12,104 bases of DNA from Puniceicoccales bacterium (lineage in GTDB: Bacteria; Verrucomicrobiota; Verrucomicrobiia; Opitutales; LL51). Positions 1 through 6,368 of the stretch are shown here, piece by piece. Where the stretch lies: positions 1-12,104 of the forward strand of contig JAIRLD010000081.1 in assembly GCA_031259665.1 (NCBI GenBank), given 5' to 3'. The notes beneath the pieces were generated by a model that ran no database searches, was not told where the DNA came from, and saw only the letters and a program-made list of their open reading frames with translations. A program made the translations under genes and the position numbers. The stretch's first letter is position 1. Every line of letters begins with the position of its first letter.

Positions 1-52
1 CAGGAGGCGGTGCCTCCTGGCGGGGATTCTAAGGGCGCGCAGCCCTTAGAAC
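1..52 (-). repeat. Composite palindromic repeat, copy 1 (modules A', B; cut by window edge)
   Basis: Two hairpins follow the stop codon of the response regulator gene. Module A' has 10-bp perfect arms (27-36 and 42-51, TTCTAAGGGC and GCCCTTAGAA) around a 5-base loop. Module B is at 1-19, arms CAGGAGGC and GCCTCCTG around GGT, and probably continues past the window edge. The linker between them reads TCCCCG on the minus strand, as in the copy downstream of yqgE. Read on the minus strand, module A' starts one base after the TAG stop. No T-tract follows, so a classical terminator is not shown. Confidence 0.85.
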
Positions 53-1240
53 CTAGGGAATAAATTTTTCGCCGAGATCATTTATCGTAATTTCTCTTTG
101 GCCCTTAGGGAGGAGGGCGATGACGCTTTCGCAGGTATTTTTCAATTCTCGGACATTACCTGGCCAGGAATAGTGTATAATTTTTTCCATGGTTTGGGTA
201 GGAATTGCAGGAATAATTTCGAGGGCATTTTCGTGGCAAAAGTATTTGATATAGTATTGGAAGAGTAGCGGAATATCTTCCTTACGTTCGCGGAGTGGAG
301 GCAATTTCAGTTCAACGACATTGAGCCGGTAGTATAAATCTTCGCGGAAGGCACCTTCGCGAATCATTTGTATAAGATTTTTATTTGTTGCGGAGATGAT
401 GCGCACATCGATGGGAATGGGATGCGTTCCACCGACGCGTTCTAAGGTCTTTGTTTCTAGGAATCGTAAAAGTTTCACCTGTGTAGTGGCATCGATTTCG
501 CCGATTTCGTCGAGAAAAAGTGTTCCGCGATCGGCCGCTTCAAAATAGCCGATGCGCATTGCCATAGCACCCGTAAAGGCACCTTTTTCGTGGCCAAACA
601 ATTCACTTTCCAACAGGGTACTTGAAAGTGCCGCGCAATGTACGGCAACGAGTGGCTGATTTTTTCTCGAACTCGCCCTATGGATCGTCTGGGCTAAGAT
701 TTCTTTACCCGTTCCCGTTTCGCCGAAAACGAATACATTGGCTCGATTGTCGGCTACCTTGATCGCATGCTCTAAAACTCGTTTGAACGGAGAATTTTCC
801 GAAACAATGACGTTGGAATCCGGAGCGTATGAATTTAAAGGATACGAGTAATCGGAGGGATTGAGGATGGGCGGATGGGTATTATAATTTGTGGCCTGTT
901 TGAGGATGATTTTAAGTTTTTGAAAATTCAAGGGTTTAGTGACGAAGTCGAAGGCGCCATTTTTCATAGCTGCAACGGCCGTATCTACGTCACCAAACGC
1001 GGTCATCATTATGCCCGGGATATTTTTTCGAGCGGCGTACTGGACAATCGTCAGGCCGGAAGTATTACCGCCAAGACGCAAATCCGTAATTATTGCGCCA
1101 AAACGTTGTCCATCGATACACCGCAATGCTTCGTCAACACCCGATGCAAGGGAGACGTCATACTCCGCGGAGAGTAATTTTTTCAAAGCTTCGCGCGTAT
1201 TTTTTTCGTCATCGACGATGAGCAATGAAGGGAGTATCAT
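53..1240 (-). CDS. NtrC-family sigma-54 response regulator lacking the C-terminal DNA-binding domain
   Basis: This is a two-component response regulator of 395 residues that should activate sigma-54 RNA polymerase in the cytoplasm. The receiver domain spans about 5-118, with acidic pair D10/D11, phospho-acceptor D53 (IITDLRL), T80 and K102. The AAA+ domain spans about 145-372: Walker A GETGTGKE at 173-180, the sigma-54-contacting GAFTGA loop at 220-225, Walker B LFLDEIGE at 241-248, the FREDLYYRLNV arginine-finger region at 298-308, and WPGNVREL at 359-366. NtrC proteins usually have 440-480 residues and end in a Fis-type helix-turn-helix. This one stops about 25 residues after the AAA+ sensor II region, so no HTH is seen. 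Chlamydia CtcC and Helicobacter FlgR have the same architecture. The start codon overlaps the upstream gene (ATGA), which suggests translational coupling. The stop lies one base from a palindromic repeat, so truncation by repeat insertion is an alternative to an ancestral loss. No histidine kinase is in the window. Confidence 0.93.
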   Translation of the reverse strand: MILPSLLIVDDEKNTREALKKLLSAEYDVSLASGVDEALRCIDGQRFGAIITDLRLGGNTSGLTIVQYAARKNIPGIMMTAFGDVDTAVAAMKNGAFDFVTKPLNFQKLKIILKQATNYNTHPPILNPSDYSYPLNSYAPDSNVIVSENSPFKRVLEHAIKVADNRANVFVFGETGTGKEILAQTIHRASSRKNQPLVAVHCAALSSTLLESELFGHEKGAFTGAMAMRIGYFEAADRGTLFLDEIGEIDATTQVKLLRFLETKTLERVGGTHPIPIDVRIISATNKNLIQMIREGAFREDLYYRLNVVELKLPPLRERKEDIPLLFQYYIKYFCHENALEIIPAIPTQTMEKIIHYSWPGNVRELKNTCESVIALLPKGQREITINDLGEKFIP

Positions 1241-1899
1241 AACTTATCGCCGTCATCGTTATCATCGTCATCATCACCACTTTCGTCGGAGTTTTTACAA
1301 GACTCCATAACCTTTAACCAAACTTCCCGTAAATCGAAACAGGCAATGAGTGCATCGTGGAAGACGACATTAATTTTGAGCGTGTCCTTAGGAATTTTTT
1401 GAATGAGATCCATAGTAAAATTGAGAATTTGAAGGGCATTTTTAAAATGACAGACGGCTAGAGATTCGTCTCCGGCGTTCATACAGGAAATGCCGTAGAG
1501 TGCATTGCGTTCGCCGTTATTGAGCAATTGGGCATAAAGCCAGCAGAGTTTAAGATCCGTGGTTTTAGAGGATTCCAGATAAATTTCCCAATTTTTAGAG
1601 AGAAAGTGATAAAGTCCCCGCGTAATGGTTGTAACCGGGTGAGTATGGATCGTTTCCGGATCATTTTTATTGCGGAAAAAATTCCCTGGGAAAGATTCGC
1701 GTCCTTTTTTCATCCATCCCATTTGGATGGCGATATGCTCCATATGGTTGACGATATTGCGGGAAGAGACAAATAAATTTAGAAAGAGCGATACCTGTAG
1801 ATCGGCTTTTTCGAGGTACAATTTCCAATCTTTTTCGGACCACTGACTATAAAAAAACTCGTCATCCTCGAAATTGTACGCATTTTCAAAATCACTCAT
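1237..1899 (-). CDS. Hypothetical protein with acidic C-terminal tail, coupled to the response regulator
   Basis: I do not recognise this 220-residue protein. It is acidic at the start (MSDFENAYNFEDDEFF), appears alpha-helical, and has no signal peptide or membrane segment. Residues about 134-160 (ALYGISCMNAGDESLAVCHFK and onward) resemble a single TPR-like helix pair, which is weak evidence of a protein-binding role. Residues 204-218 are almost only D, N, S, E and G, encoded by GAT/GAC triplets. Its TGA stop overlaps the ATG of the NtrC-type regulator by four bases, so the two are very probably co-translated, and a role with that regulator is inferred. The frame stays open upstream through a palindromic repeat to 2073, but that extension is low-complexity repeat translation. 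ATG at 1899 is chosen because an AGGAG/AAGGG-rich leader precedes it. Confidence 0.75.
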   Translation of the reverse strand: MSDFENAYNFEDDEFFYSQWSEKDWKLYLEKADLQVSLFLNLFVSSRNIVNHMEHIAIQMGWMKKGRESFPGNFFRNKNDPETIHTHPVTTITRGLYHFLSKNWEIYLESSKTTDLKLCWLYAQLLNNGERNALYGISCMNAGDESLAVCHFKNALQILNFTMDLIQKIPKDTLKINVVFHDALIACFDLREVWLKVMESCKNSDESGDDDDDNDDGDKL

Positions 1900-1913
1900 T
1901 ATCCCTTCACCAT
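1899..1913 (-). promoter_or_regulatory. Four-codon leader ORF (MVKG) overlapping the start of the 220-residue gene
   Basis: On the minus strand a strong Shine-Dalgarno (GGGGAGGAG) lies six bases before an ATG that opens a four-codon ORF ending in TAA. The last A of that stop is the first base of the real gene's ATG (TAATG). For the real ATG the strong site is about 20 bases away, too far for direct use; the nearer AAGGG is only three bases away. This layout permits translational coupling from a tiny leader peptide. It may also be chance. Confidence 0.4.
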
Positions 1914-1934
1914 AAGACTCTCCTCCCCTTTGAC

Positions 1935-1948
1935 TAGAAATATTTCTA
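1935..1948. promoter_or_regulatory. 14-bp AT-rich perfect palindrome upstream of the coupled regulator operon
   Basis: TAGAAATATTTCTA is a perfect inverted repeat lying just upstream of the Shine-Dalgarno of the 1237-1899 gene. TATAGA-like -10 sequences also occur around 1947-1955 on the minus strand, with no good -35 at proper spacing. An operator overlapping a promoter is possible, but AT-rich DNA gives such palindromes by chance. Confidence 0.25.
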
Positions 1949-1972
1949 TAAAATTTATCTGCTATAAAATTG

Positions 1973-2106
1973 CAAGGGGGAATCCTTCCCCCTTGACCCC
2001 CTGTCAGGAGGCACCGCCTCCTGGACCTGGGTGCGGATTGGTCCAGTGGCTTCGCCACAGGATCAATCCGCAAGATTAAAAACTTGCCCGGCGCGTTGCG
2101 CCGGGC
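1973..2106 (+). repeat. Composite palindromic repeat, copy 2 (modules A, B, C, D)
   Basis: There are four hairpins in a row. A: 1973-1982 with 1986-1995, arms CAAGGGGGAA and TTCCCCCTTG, loop TCC. B: 2005-2012 with 2016-2023, arms CAGGAGGC and GCCTCCTG, loop ACC. Then the linker GACCTGGG. C: 2032-2040 with 2064-2072 (TGCGGATTG and CAATCCGCA), enclosing GTGGC-TTC-GCCAC at 2046-2058. D: 2086-2094 with 2098-2106 (GCCCGGCGC and GCGCCGGGC, loop GTT), followed by CTGA. Order and linkers match the copy at 8076-8441. The element separates the 5' end of the 1237-1899 gene from the 3' end of the M50 gene. The remaining bases, 2107-2200, are AT-rich with no recognisable feature. Confidence 0.9.
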
Positions 2107-2200
2107 TGACTTATAATTGTATTGAAAAAAAAGACCACAATGAAGAAAATATCATTATTTCTACGGACACAGACCAATCGATTACCAATAAAACGAGCAA

Positions 2201-2842
2201 CTATCCAAATAAAAGTTTGCCAAACTTCCAGTAAAGATCGAGCAAAAAATGACTTGCTTCGCTGAAATAATGTTTAAAAAGTGGCACATTAATCAGAATG
2301 AGTAACAAAAAACTCCCTACTTCAGAAAACAGCACAAACATTCCTTCCTTCATCATGATAATAATTTTTAAAATATGGGCCCCATCCAACGGTGGAATTG
2401 GAATCAAATTGAACAGGCCAAGCGAAACATTGATTTTTGTTCCAATTAAGCATAAATGACTTAAAGACTGATGCTTATCTTTAACTGCGAAACCCAATAG
2501 TAAAACGCATAAGCCCAGGATAAAGTTCAAAAGTGGCCCCGCTAAACTGCAAAGTACATCGCCCAATTTTTTGTATTTGAAGTTATCGCTATTGATCGTA
2601 ACCGGACGTCCCCAACCGAGTAGCGCAATTTTCGATGGAGACAGAAACATAACCAACGGAATAACGAAGGTTCCCCAAAAACTAATATGTGCCAGAGGAT
2701 TCAAAGTTACACGACCTTCGATGCGAGGAGTATCGTCTCCCAACCGGCTGGCTATCCACGCATGCCCCCACTCATGAATAGTTATTGCCAACAAAAACCA
2801 TAAATAACACACAAAAAAAGCCTTCAAATCTTGAACCTCCAT
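2201..2842 (-). CDS. Site-2 protease (M50) family zinc metalloprotease, short form
   Basis: This is a polytopic membrane protein of 213 residues in the short M50 family (YwhC/SpoIVFB-like rather than RseP-like, because it has no PDZ domain). The zinc-binding motif HEWGH lies at 23-27 in the first hydrophobic segment (LLAITIHEWGHAWIAS). The third-ligand motif NLIPIPPLDGAHIL is at 145-158, with D153. The RVTLNPLAHI segment (44-53) is also typical. Hydrophobic stretches lie at about 10-30, 55-70, 98-120, 135-150 and 165-188. These proteins cut within or near membranes; the substrate is unknown here and the family contains many uncharacterised members. No convincing Shine-Dalgarno precedes the ATG at 2842, so the start is less certain than the family call. 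Both flanks carry palindromic repeats, so it is probably transcribed alone. Confidence 0.9.
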   Translation of the reverse strand: MEVQDLKAFFVCYLWFLLAITIHEWGHAWIASRLGDDTPRIEGRVTLNPLAHISFWGTFVIPLVMFLSPSKIALLGWGRPVTINSDNFKYKKLGDVLCSLAGPLLNFILGLCVLLLGFAVKDKHQSLSHLCLIGTKINVSLGLFNLIPIPPLDGAHILKIIIMMKEGMFVLFSEVGSFLLLILINVPLFKHYFSEASHFLLDLYWKFGKLLFG

Positions 2843-2922
2843 CAGTAACTGATATTGGCTCTAAAAATATTACTCAATTTGTAAAGCTTATTTTTTTGCA
2901 CTCGAATAAAATTTGTTCCCTT

Positions 2923-3105
2923 TGTGAGGTTCTGCCCCACCCCCGCAAGGAGTCATGGACTCCTTGACCTCGTCTTTGCGGCCGAGCCCGGCGCAGAATG
3001 CGCCGGGCTCGGCCAGCAAGGTCAAGTCTTTGACCCTGCGGTTTTGGATCCAGGCCCAGGGGATGGATCCCCTGGCGGGGATTCTAAGGGCACGCAACCA
3101 TTAGT
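2923..3105 (-). repeat. Composite palindromic repeat, copy 3 (decayed A', B, C remnant, F, G, decayed H)
   Basis: Read on the minus strand from the yqgE stop. A' is half lost: the arm at 3082-3091 (TTCTAAGGGC) is intact, but its partner near 3097-3106 is mutated. B: 3056-3064 with 3067-3075 (CCAGGGGAT and ATCCCCTGG). A C remnant around 3036-3055 keeps CCTGGATCC and ACCGCA. F: 2980-2994 with 3000-3014, a perfect 15-bp stem GGCCGAGCCCGGCGC with loop AGAAT. G: 2946-2954 with 2958-2966 (CAAGGAGTC and GACTCCTTG). H is decayed at 2923-2946. CTTGACC (2963-2969) can pair with GGTCAAG (3020-3026) to close F. The T-tract seen beside F in other copies is missing. Confidence 0.88.
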
Positions 3106-3654
3106 TTAATTCCATTTGGGATCCTCGGGAAAATCATTGAGGAGCATGATGCCAGGATTTGTCTTCTCGATAATAGCATGCCACAGCGCATCACCACGTT
3201 CCTTCAAACCAAAAAGACTCCCAACCTTAACCGGATACCACCAGCCATTCAAAATTTCCGCAATAAGTTGAAAGGGTCCCCAACTCACATGCCCTAAAAA
3301 TGACCGTACCTGAATCTCGTTCCCAATGTAGTCTAACCCCGCTACATCCGATTCCTGTAAATTATAGCGCAATTCAAAATAGTGATCATTCTTATGCCAC
3401 ATCCACGCCGAAATGGTAAGCTCATCCGCATTGATCGGCCCACCGTGATAAAGCGGTGAATTTAAAACCTCCGGTTCTTTATATATAACATCATAATTGT
3501 CTACCCAACGATTCAACGGCCGATTCAGTATAATTCCTGTCGCCCCTAAACCGTTACAGGATGTTAAAAAAACTATCGTATGCGTAAAATTCTTATCGCG
3601 CAATTTCGGCGTCGCTATTAAAAGTTTACCCACTAGGTTTATTGGATTTTCCAT
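3106..3654 (-). CDS. yqgE: YqgE/AlgH family protein (DUF179)
   Basis: The 182-residue product matches the usual length and motif order of the YqgE/AlgH family. The N-terminal NLVGKLLIATPKLRDKNF is followed by HTIVFL and GATGIILNRPL (family pattern GxxGxIlNRP), then PLYHGGPINADE and FLGHVSWGPFQLIAEI. The protein is soluble and its biochemical role is not well settled; older transcriptional-regulator (AlgH) assignments are disputed. ATG at 3654 is chosen because AGGGGAG stands seven bases upstream. The frame is open for 19 more codons without family similarity. The TAA stop lies at the edge of a decayed repeat, and the last residues (PEDPKWN) are close to the normal family end, so the protein seems intact. 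Confidence 0.93.
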   Translation of the reverse strand: MENPINLVGKLLIATPKLRDKNFTHTIVFLTSCNGLGATGIILNRPLNRWVDNYDVIYKEPEVLNSPLYHGGPINADELTISAWMWHKNDHYFELRYNLQESDVAGLDYIGNEIQVRSFLGHVSWGPFQLIAEILNGWWYPVKVGSLFGLKERGDALWHAIIEKTNPGIMLLNDFPEDPKWN

Positions 3655-3801
3655 ATTGTTTCTCCCCTCTTTTGAATGCTTTTTTTCCCGAAAGCAATAT
3701 TCTCCTTCCATATCTTCTGGCCTCTCTGATCGAATAAGCGTTCAAAATAGGATAAAATCTTTAAGAAAACCCTAGAAAAAGGTCCTTCAATCAATCGAAC
3801 T
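3655..3801. other. Intergenic region upstream of yqgE; no gene supported
   Basis: This stretch is AT-rich and free of the GC-rich palindromes found in most other gaps. On the minus strand it presumably carries the yqgE promoter, but I see no clear -35/-10 pair. A 60-codon frame opens here on the minus strand (3639-3821) with no family resemblance. It overlaps the start of yqgE and the tail of the pseudogene, so I do not call it a gene. Confidence 0.5.
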
Positions 3802-4000
3802 CTATTTTTTATACGCATCATGTAACCGAAAGAAATCCTTCACGCAACGATATCTACCAACACCCATGAGACACCAATGATACCGCACAGCGCGAGAATC
3901 TTTAGGCATTATATTGTACGCAAAAATTTTATCAACAAATATTTTCCAACAAATCTTACCCTGTCCCCAAAATATCTCAAATAACATTCTTTTAACGGCC
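3802..4000 (-). pseudogene. Decayed second copy of the kdsD/kpsF 3' end (CBS domain remnant)
   Basis: The minus strand just after the kdsD stop encodes a frame ending FFRLHDAYKK and a stop. The intact kdsD ends LLRLHDVYKK and a stop. Further upstream the remnant reads VDKIFAYNIM against IDQIFASDIM in kdsD (residues 264-273), and SRAV against PRTV. The similarity is also visible in DNA: CGGTTACATGATGCGTAT matches CGGTTACACGATGTGTAT with two differences. Between these islands sequence is lost and the frame shifts; around 3980 the GATATT block homologous to kdsD GDIRR is out of frame. Only the last 60 or so residues are represented, so no SIS isomerase domain remains. It is most simply a tandem duplicate or paralogue that lost its 5' part. 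The upstream limit near 4000 is approximate. Confidence 0.8.
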
Positions 4001-4038
4001 AAAATATCCCAATTTCTCCATGAGTCTTCCCTGAAATT

Positions 4039-5013
4039 TTATTTTTTATACACATCGTGTAACCGGAGTAGTCCCACCGCACGATCATGCCCATCGACTA
4101 CCGGTAAAACGTAGATGGAAGAATTCCCCGATTCCATGATGTTTAGCGCCTCTCCAAGGCAGGCCGAAGCCGTAACCGTCCGCGGCGTAGTTGTCATGAT
4201 ATCGCTCGCAAAAATTTGATCAATGGATCGATCAACCTTTAGGGCACGCCGAATATCGCCATCGGTAATGATCCCCCTTAATCGATCGTCTTCCTCCAAA
4301 ATAAGCGCGCCTCCAAAAGGCTTCTCGGTCATCGCTATGACAACCTCACGCAATGTCTCACCTCCTCCCAGACAAGCTACCTCTTCCAACGGCGTCATAA
4401 TATCTCCCACCGACAATAATAAATTGCGGCCAATTTGACCCGCCGGATGAATCGTCGCAAAATCCCTCTTCGTAAAATTCTTCGCCTTCATCAGCGCACA
4501 AACTATCGCATCACCCACCGCCAATGACGCTACCGCGCTCGTCGTCGGAACAATGCCAATCGGATCGTGCTCCAAATGTAAACCAATATCCACGGTTACA
4601 TCGGCACTGTGCGCAAGTTCCGAATGAATGTTCGCCGTAATCGCAATAATTTTTGAATGAAATTGCTTCAAAATCGGAATCAAACGTAGTACCTCCTCAC
4701 TTGTACCGCTCTTTGAAAAAATAATCGACGGATCTCCTTCCTCGTAAATCCCTAAATCGCCGTGTACCGCCTCGGCAGGATGAAGATAAACGGCTCGCGT
4801 CCCCGTACTGGTTAACGTAGCCGCAATCTTCTGCGCAATATAACCCGACTTACCCATTCCAACAATAATGACATGACCTCTGTGCGGTAGCAAAATTTCG
4901 AGAATTTTTTCCAACGGCCCTCTGATCCTTCGCCGTAAATCGCAAATCACAGCCTCTTCCCCCGCTAATACCGCCTCCGCCGCCACCAACGCCTCGTTCA
5001 TATACTCATTCAC
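4039..5013 (-). CDS. kdsD: Arabinose-5-phosphate isomerase, KpsF/GutQ (KdsD) family
   Basis: The 324-residue cytoplasmic enzyme converts ribulose 5-phosphate to arabinose 5-phosphate, the first step to Kdo of LPS. The SIS domain (about 35-180) contains VGMGKSGYIAQKIAATL (51-67), AEAVHGDLG (80-88), FSKSGTSEE (99-107) and HPAGQIGRNL (189-198). Two CBS domains follow (about 205-263 and 268-324). K55, E107, E148 and H189 correspond, with a constant offset of four, to the catalytic K59, E111, E152 and H193 that I recall for E. coli KdsD. Length is normal. The start is GTG at 5013, five bases after AAAGGG; an in-frame ATG lies four codons downstream. A two-codon frame (ATG CTG TGA) preceded by AGAGG overlaps this start. 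A decayed second copy of the 3' end lies directly downstream. Kdo-8-phosphate synthase and phosphatase genes are not in the window. Confidence 0.95.
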   Translation of the reverse strand: MNEYMNEALVAAEAVLAGEEAVICDLRRRIRGPLEKILEILLPHRGHVIIVGMGKSGYIAQKIAATLTSTGTRAVYLHPAEAVHGDLGIYEEGDPSIIFSKSGTSEEVLRLIPILKQFHSKIIAITANIHSELAHSADVTVDIGLHLEHDPIGIVPTTSAVASLAVGDAIVCALMKAKNFTKRDFATIHPAGQIGRNLLLSVGDIMTPLEEVACLGGGETLREVVIAMTEKPFGGALILEEDDRLRGIITDGDIRRALKVDRSIDQIFASDIMTTTPRTVTASACLGEALNIMESGNSSIYVLPVVDGHDRAVGLLRLHDVYKK

Positions 5014-5054
5014 AGCATCCCTTTACCTCTTTTCACCAAAAAAGCAAATGTTTT

Positions 5055-5135
5055 CCAGAGGGCTCAGCCCTCTGGACTCCCGCCAGGGGATGGTACCTCC
5101 TGGCAGGGGGTTCAAGGGGGAAGGATTCCCCCTTG
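5055..5135 (-). repeat. Composite palindromic repeat, copy 4 (modules A, chimeric B, I)
   Basis: Read on the minus strand from the sua5 stop, five bases away. A: 5113-5122 with 5126-5135 (CAAGGGGGAA and TTCCCCCTTG). B is chimeric at 5083-5103: its plus-strand left arm CCAGGGGAT is the variant found at 3056, 8392 and 12085, while its right arm CCTCCTGG belongs to the CAGGAGGC variant of copies 1 and 2, so the arms pair imperfectly. I: 5055-5063 with 5067-5075, a perfect 9-bp stem CCAGAGGGC, loop TCA. The B-I linker CGGGAGT is also found next to I at 8097-8103. The order A-B-I equals the full copy with C to H missing. Confidence 0.88.
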
Positions 5136-5140
5136 CCTCC

Positions 5141-6166
5141 CTAAAACTTAGCGGCGGCACGGATAAGGCGATCGTTAATGGCGATACCAATATCGATTTT
5201 TTGTGGAATTTGGCAATAAATCGCATCAAAATTCATGTTATCTAGCCGTTGGAGTAAATCAAAAATATTGTGTGCAATTTCATTTAAGTTTCCGTTTTCG
5301 CTGAGCCAAAAAACGGTAGCTTTTTCCTCATTGATTATTTTTCGACTTTGAGCTTCTTCGCGGGAAAGGTAGAGAATAGCCGTTTTTAGGGCGCGATTTT
5401 CCTGGAAGTGAGGAATTTCTACTTCCGGTGATTGTTCGAATAGGCGCAATCGGGTTCGGGGACTATAATGTTGTTTTAACATTCCCGGCGCCGAGGGATC
5501 AGCACTGACTAATGGACGATAGGGGACAATTTTTTTGCCCAAAACATCTTCAATCATCTCCGCCGTAATCGCTCCTGGGCGTAAAATCGCAAAATGTTTG
5601 CCAGTTAGATCTAAAATTGTGGACTCCAGTCCAATGGTACAGGTGCCGCCATCCAAAATGTAGGGAATCTTATCTCCGATCGATGCCGATACGTGTGCCG
5701 CACAGGTTGGACTCAGATAGCCGAAAGGATTGGCACTGGGAGCTGCTAGAGGACCCGACTGGCGTAAAACTTCCCGAAAAATCGTATGTGCCGGCAGGCG
5801 AACCGCCACTGTTTTTTTACCGGCGGTAATGATATCTGAAACGCTTTTTCGTTTTTTCAACAGGAAAGTTAGCGGTCCTGGACAAAAAGCATCTACCAGA
5901 CGATATACTCCATTGAATAAATCGTCACTAATCTGGACCAAATTCAATAGAGAAGATAGATCCAAAACATGCACAATAAGCGGATCGACAAACGGCCGCG
6001 CTTTTACCTCAAAAATCCTCCGCAGCGCCACATCGTCACTAATAATTGCCGCTAACCCATATACCGTCTCTGTCGGTAATGCAACCACCTCCCCCGACCG
6101 TAGTGCATCAACCACAAGCTGAATGGATACCCCACTCGACGGTAAAATCTCTGCTCCCACAGACAC
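5141..6166 (-). CDS. sua5: L-threonylcarbamoyladenylate synthase (Sua5 type)
   Basis: The 341-residue cytoplasmic enzyme makes threonylcarbamoyl-AMP from threonine, bicarbonate and ATP for the t6A37 modification of ANN-decoding tRNAs. The YrdC domain fills about 12-205: PTETVYGLAA (31-40), KARPFVDPLIVHV (55-67), CPGPLTFLL (95-103), VAVRLPAH (120-127), APSANPFGYLSPT (142-154) and STILDL (182-187). The interdomain linker SAPGMLKQHYSPRTRL (225-240) and a C-terminal Sua5 domain, ending in IGIAINDRLIRAAAKF, mark the long Sua5 form rather than the short TsaC. The start is GTG at 6166, sharing one base with the TAG of rpsR (TAGTG), so it is likely translated by coupling or reinitiation. Fusion with rpsR in one transcript links tRNA modification with a ribosomal protein. 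Confidence 0.95.
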   Translation of the reverse strand: MSVGAEILPSSGVSIQLVVDALRSGEVVALPTETVYGLAAIISDDVALRRIFEVKARPFVDPLIVHVLDLSSLLNLVQISDDLFNGVYRLVDAFCPGPLTFLLKKRKSVSDIITAGKKTVAVRLPAHTIFREVLRQSGPLAAPSANPFGYLSPTCAAHVSASIGDKIPYILDGGTCTIGLESTILDLTGKHFAILRPGAITAEMIEDVLGKKIVPYRPLVSADPSAPGMLKQHYSPRTRLRLFEQSPEVEIPHFQENRALKTAILYLSREEAQSRKIINEEKATVFWLSENGNLNEIAHNIFDLLQRLDNMNFDAIYCQIPQKIDIGIAINDRLIRAAAKF

Positions 6167-6363
6167 TACTTCATCAGCAACATATTGCGCGCTCGTTTAA
6201 CCATACGGGTAATATGCCGCTGTTGACGTGCACTGAGACCGGTATATTTTTTAGGTAAGATTTTTCCCGTTCCCGTAACATATTGCAATAGCACCTTCGC
6301 TTCGCTCCAATCAATTTCCAATGGTGAAGGGGTCGATATTTTTTTCTCTGTCGAAATATCCAT
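6166..6363 (-). CDS. rpsR: 30S ribosomal protein bS18
   Basis: This short protein of 65 residues carries the bS18 signature: GKILPKKYTGLSARQQRHIT (34-53) followed by RMVKRARNMLLM. It binds 16S rRNA in the platform of the 30S subunit next to bS6. It has no cysteine motif, so it is the zinc-free form. The length is about ten residues below E. coli S18, and the shortage is in the variable N-terminus, so it should be functional. Bacterial rpsR usually sits between rpsF/ssb and rplI; here none of those is adjacent and it is coupled to sua5. The ATG at 6363 has no Shine-Dalgarno in the preceding 20 bases. A TATAAA box ends five bases before it, which raises the possibility of a leaderless mRNA. Confidence 0.93.
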   Translation of the reverse strand: MDISTEKKISTPSPLEIDWSEAKVLLQYVTGTGKILPKKYTGLSARQQRHITRMVKRARNMLLMK

Positions 6364-6368
6364 ACTGA

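Noticed and set aside
939..1310. Plus-strand open frames inside the response regulator gene
   Set aside because: They are shadows of the well-supported minus-strand gene, with no recognisable motifs.
1900..2073. N-terminal extension of the 220-residue protein to 2073
   Set aside because: The extra 58 residues translate repeat modules A, B and C; a Shine-Dalgarno-rich leader supports the ATG at 1899.
3655..3711. N-terminal extension of YqgE to 3711
   Set aside because: The YqgE family begins at about MENPINLVGK, and AGGGGAG is well placed before 3654.
3639..3821. 60-codon minus-strand frame between the pseudogene and yqgE
   Set aside because: It overlaps the yqgE start and the pseudogene end, has no family resemblance and no ribosome binding site; it probably arises by chance.
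5733..5750. Sigma-54-like -24/-12 promoter (TTGGCACT...GCTGCT)
   Set aside because: It lies within sua5 coding sequence and the GC of the -12 element is at the wrong spacing. Other TGGCAC sites (for example 2282) also lack a proper -12.
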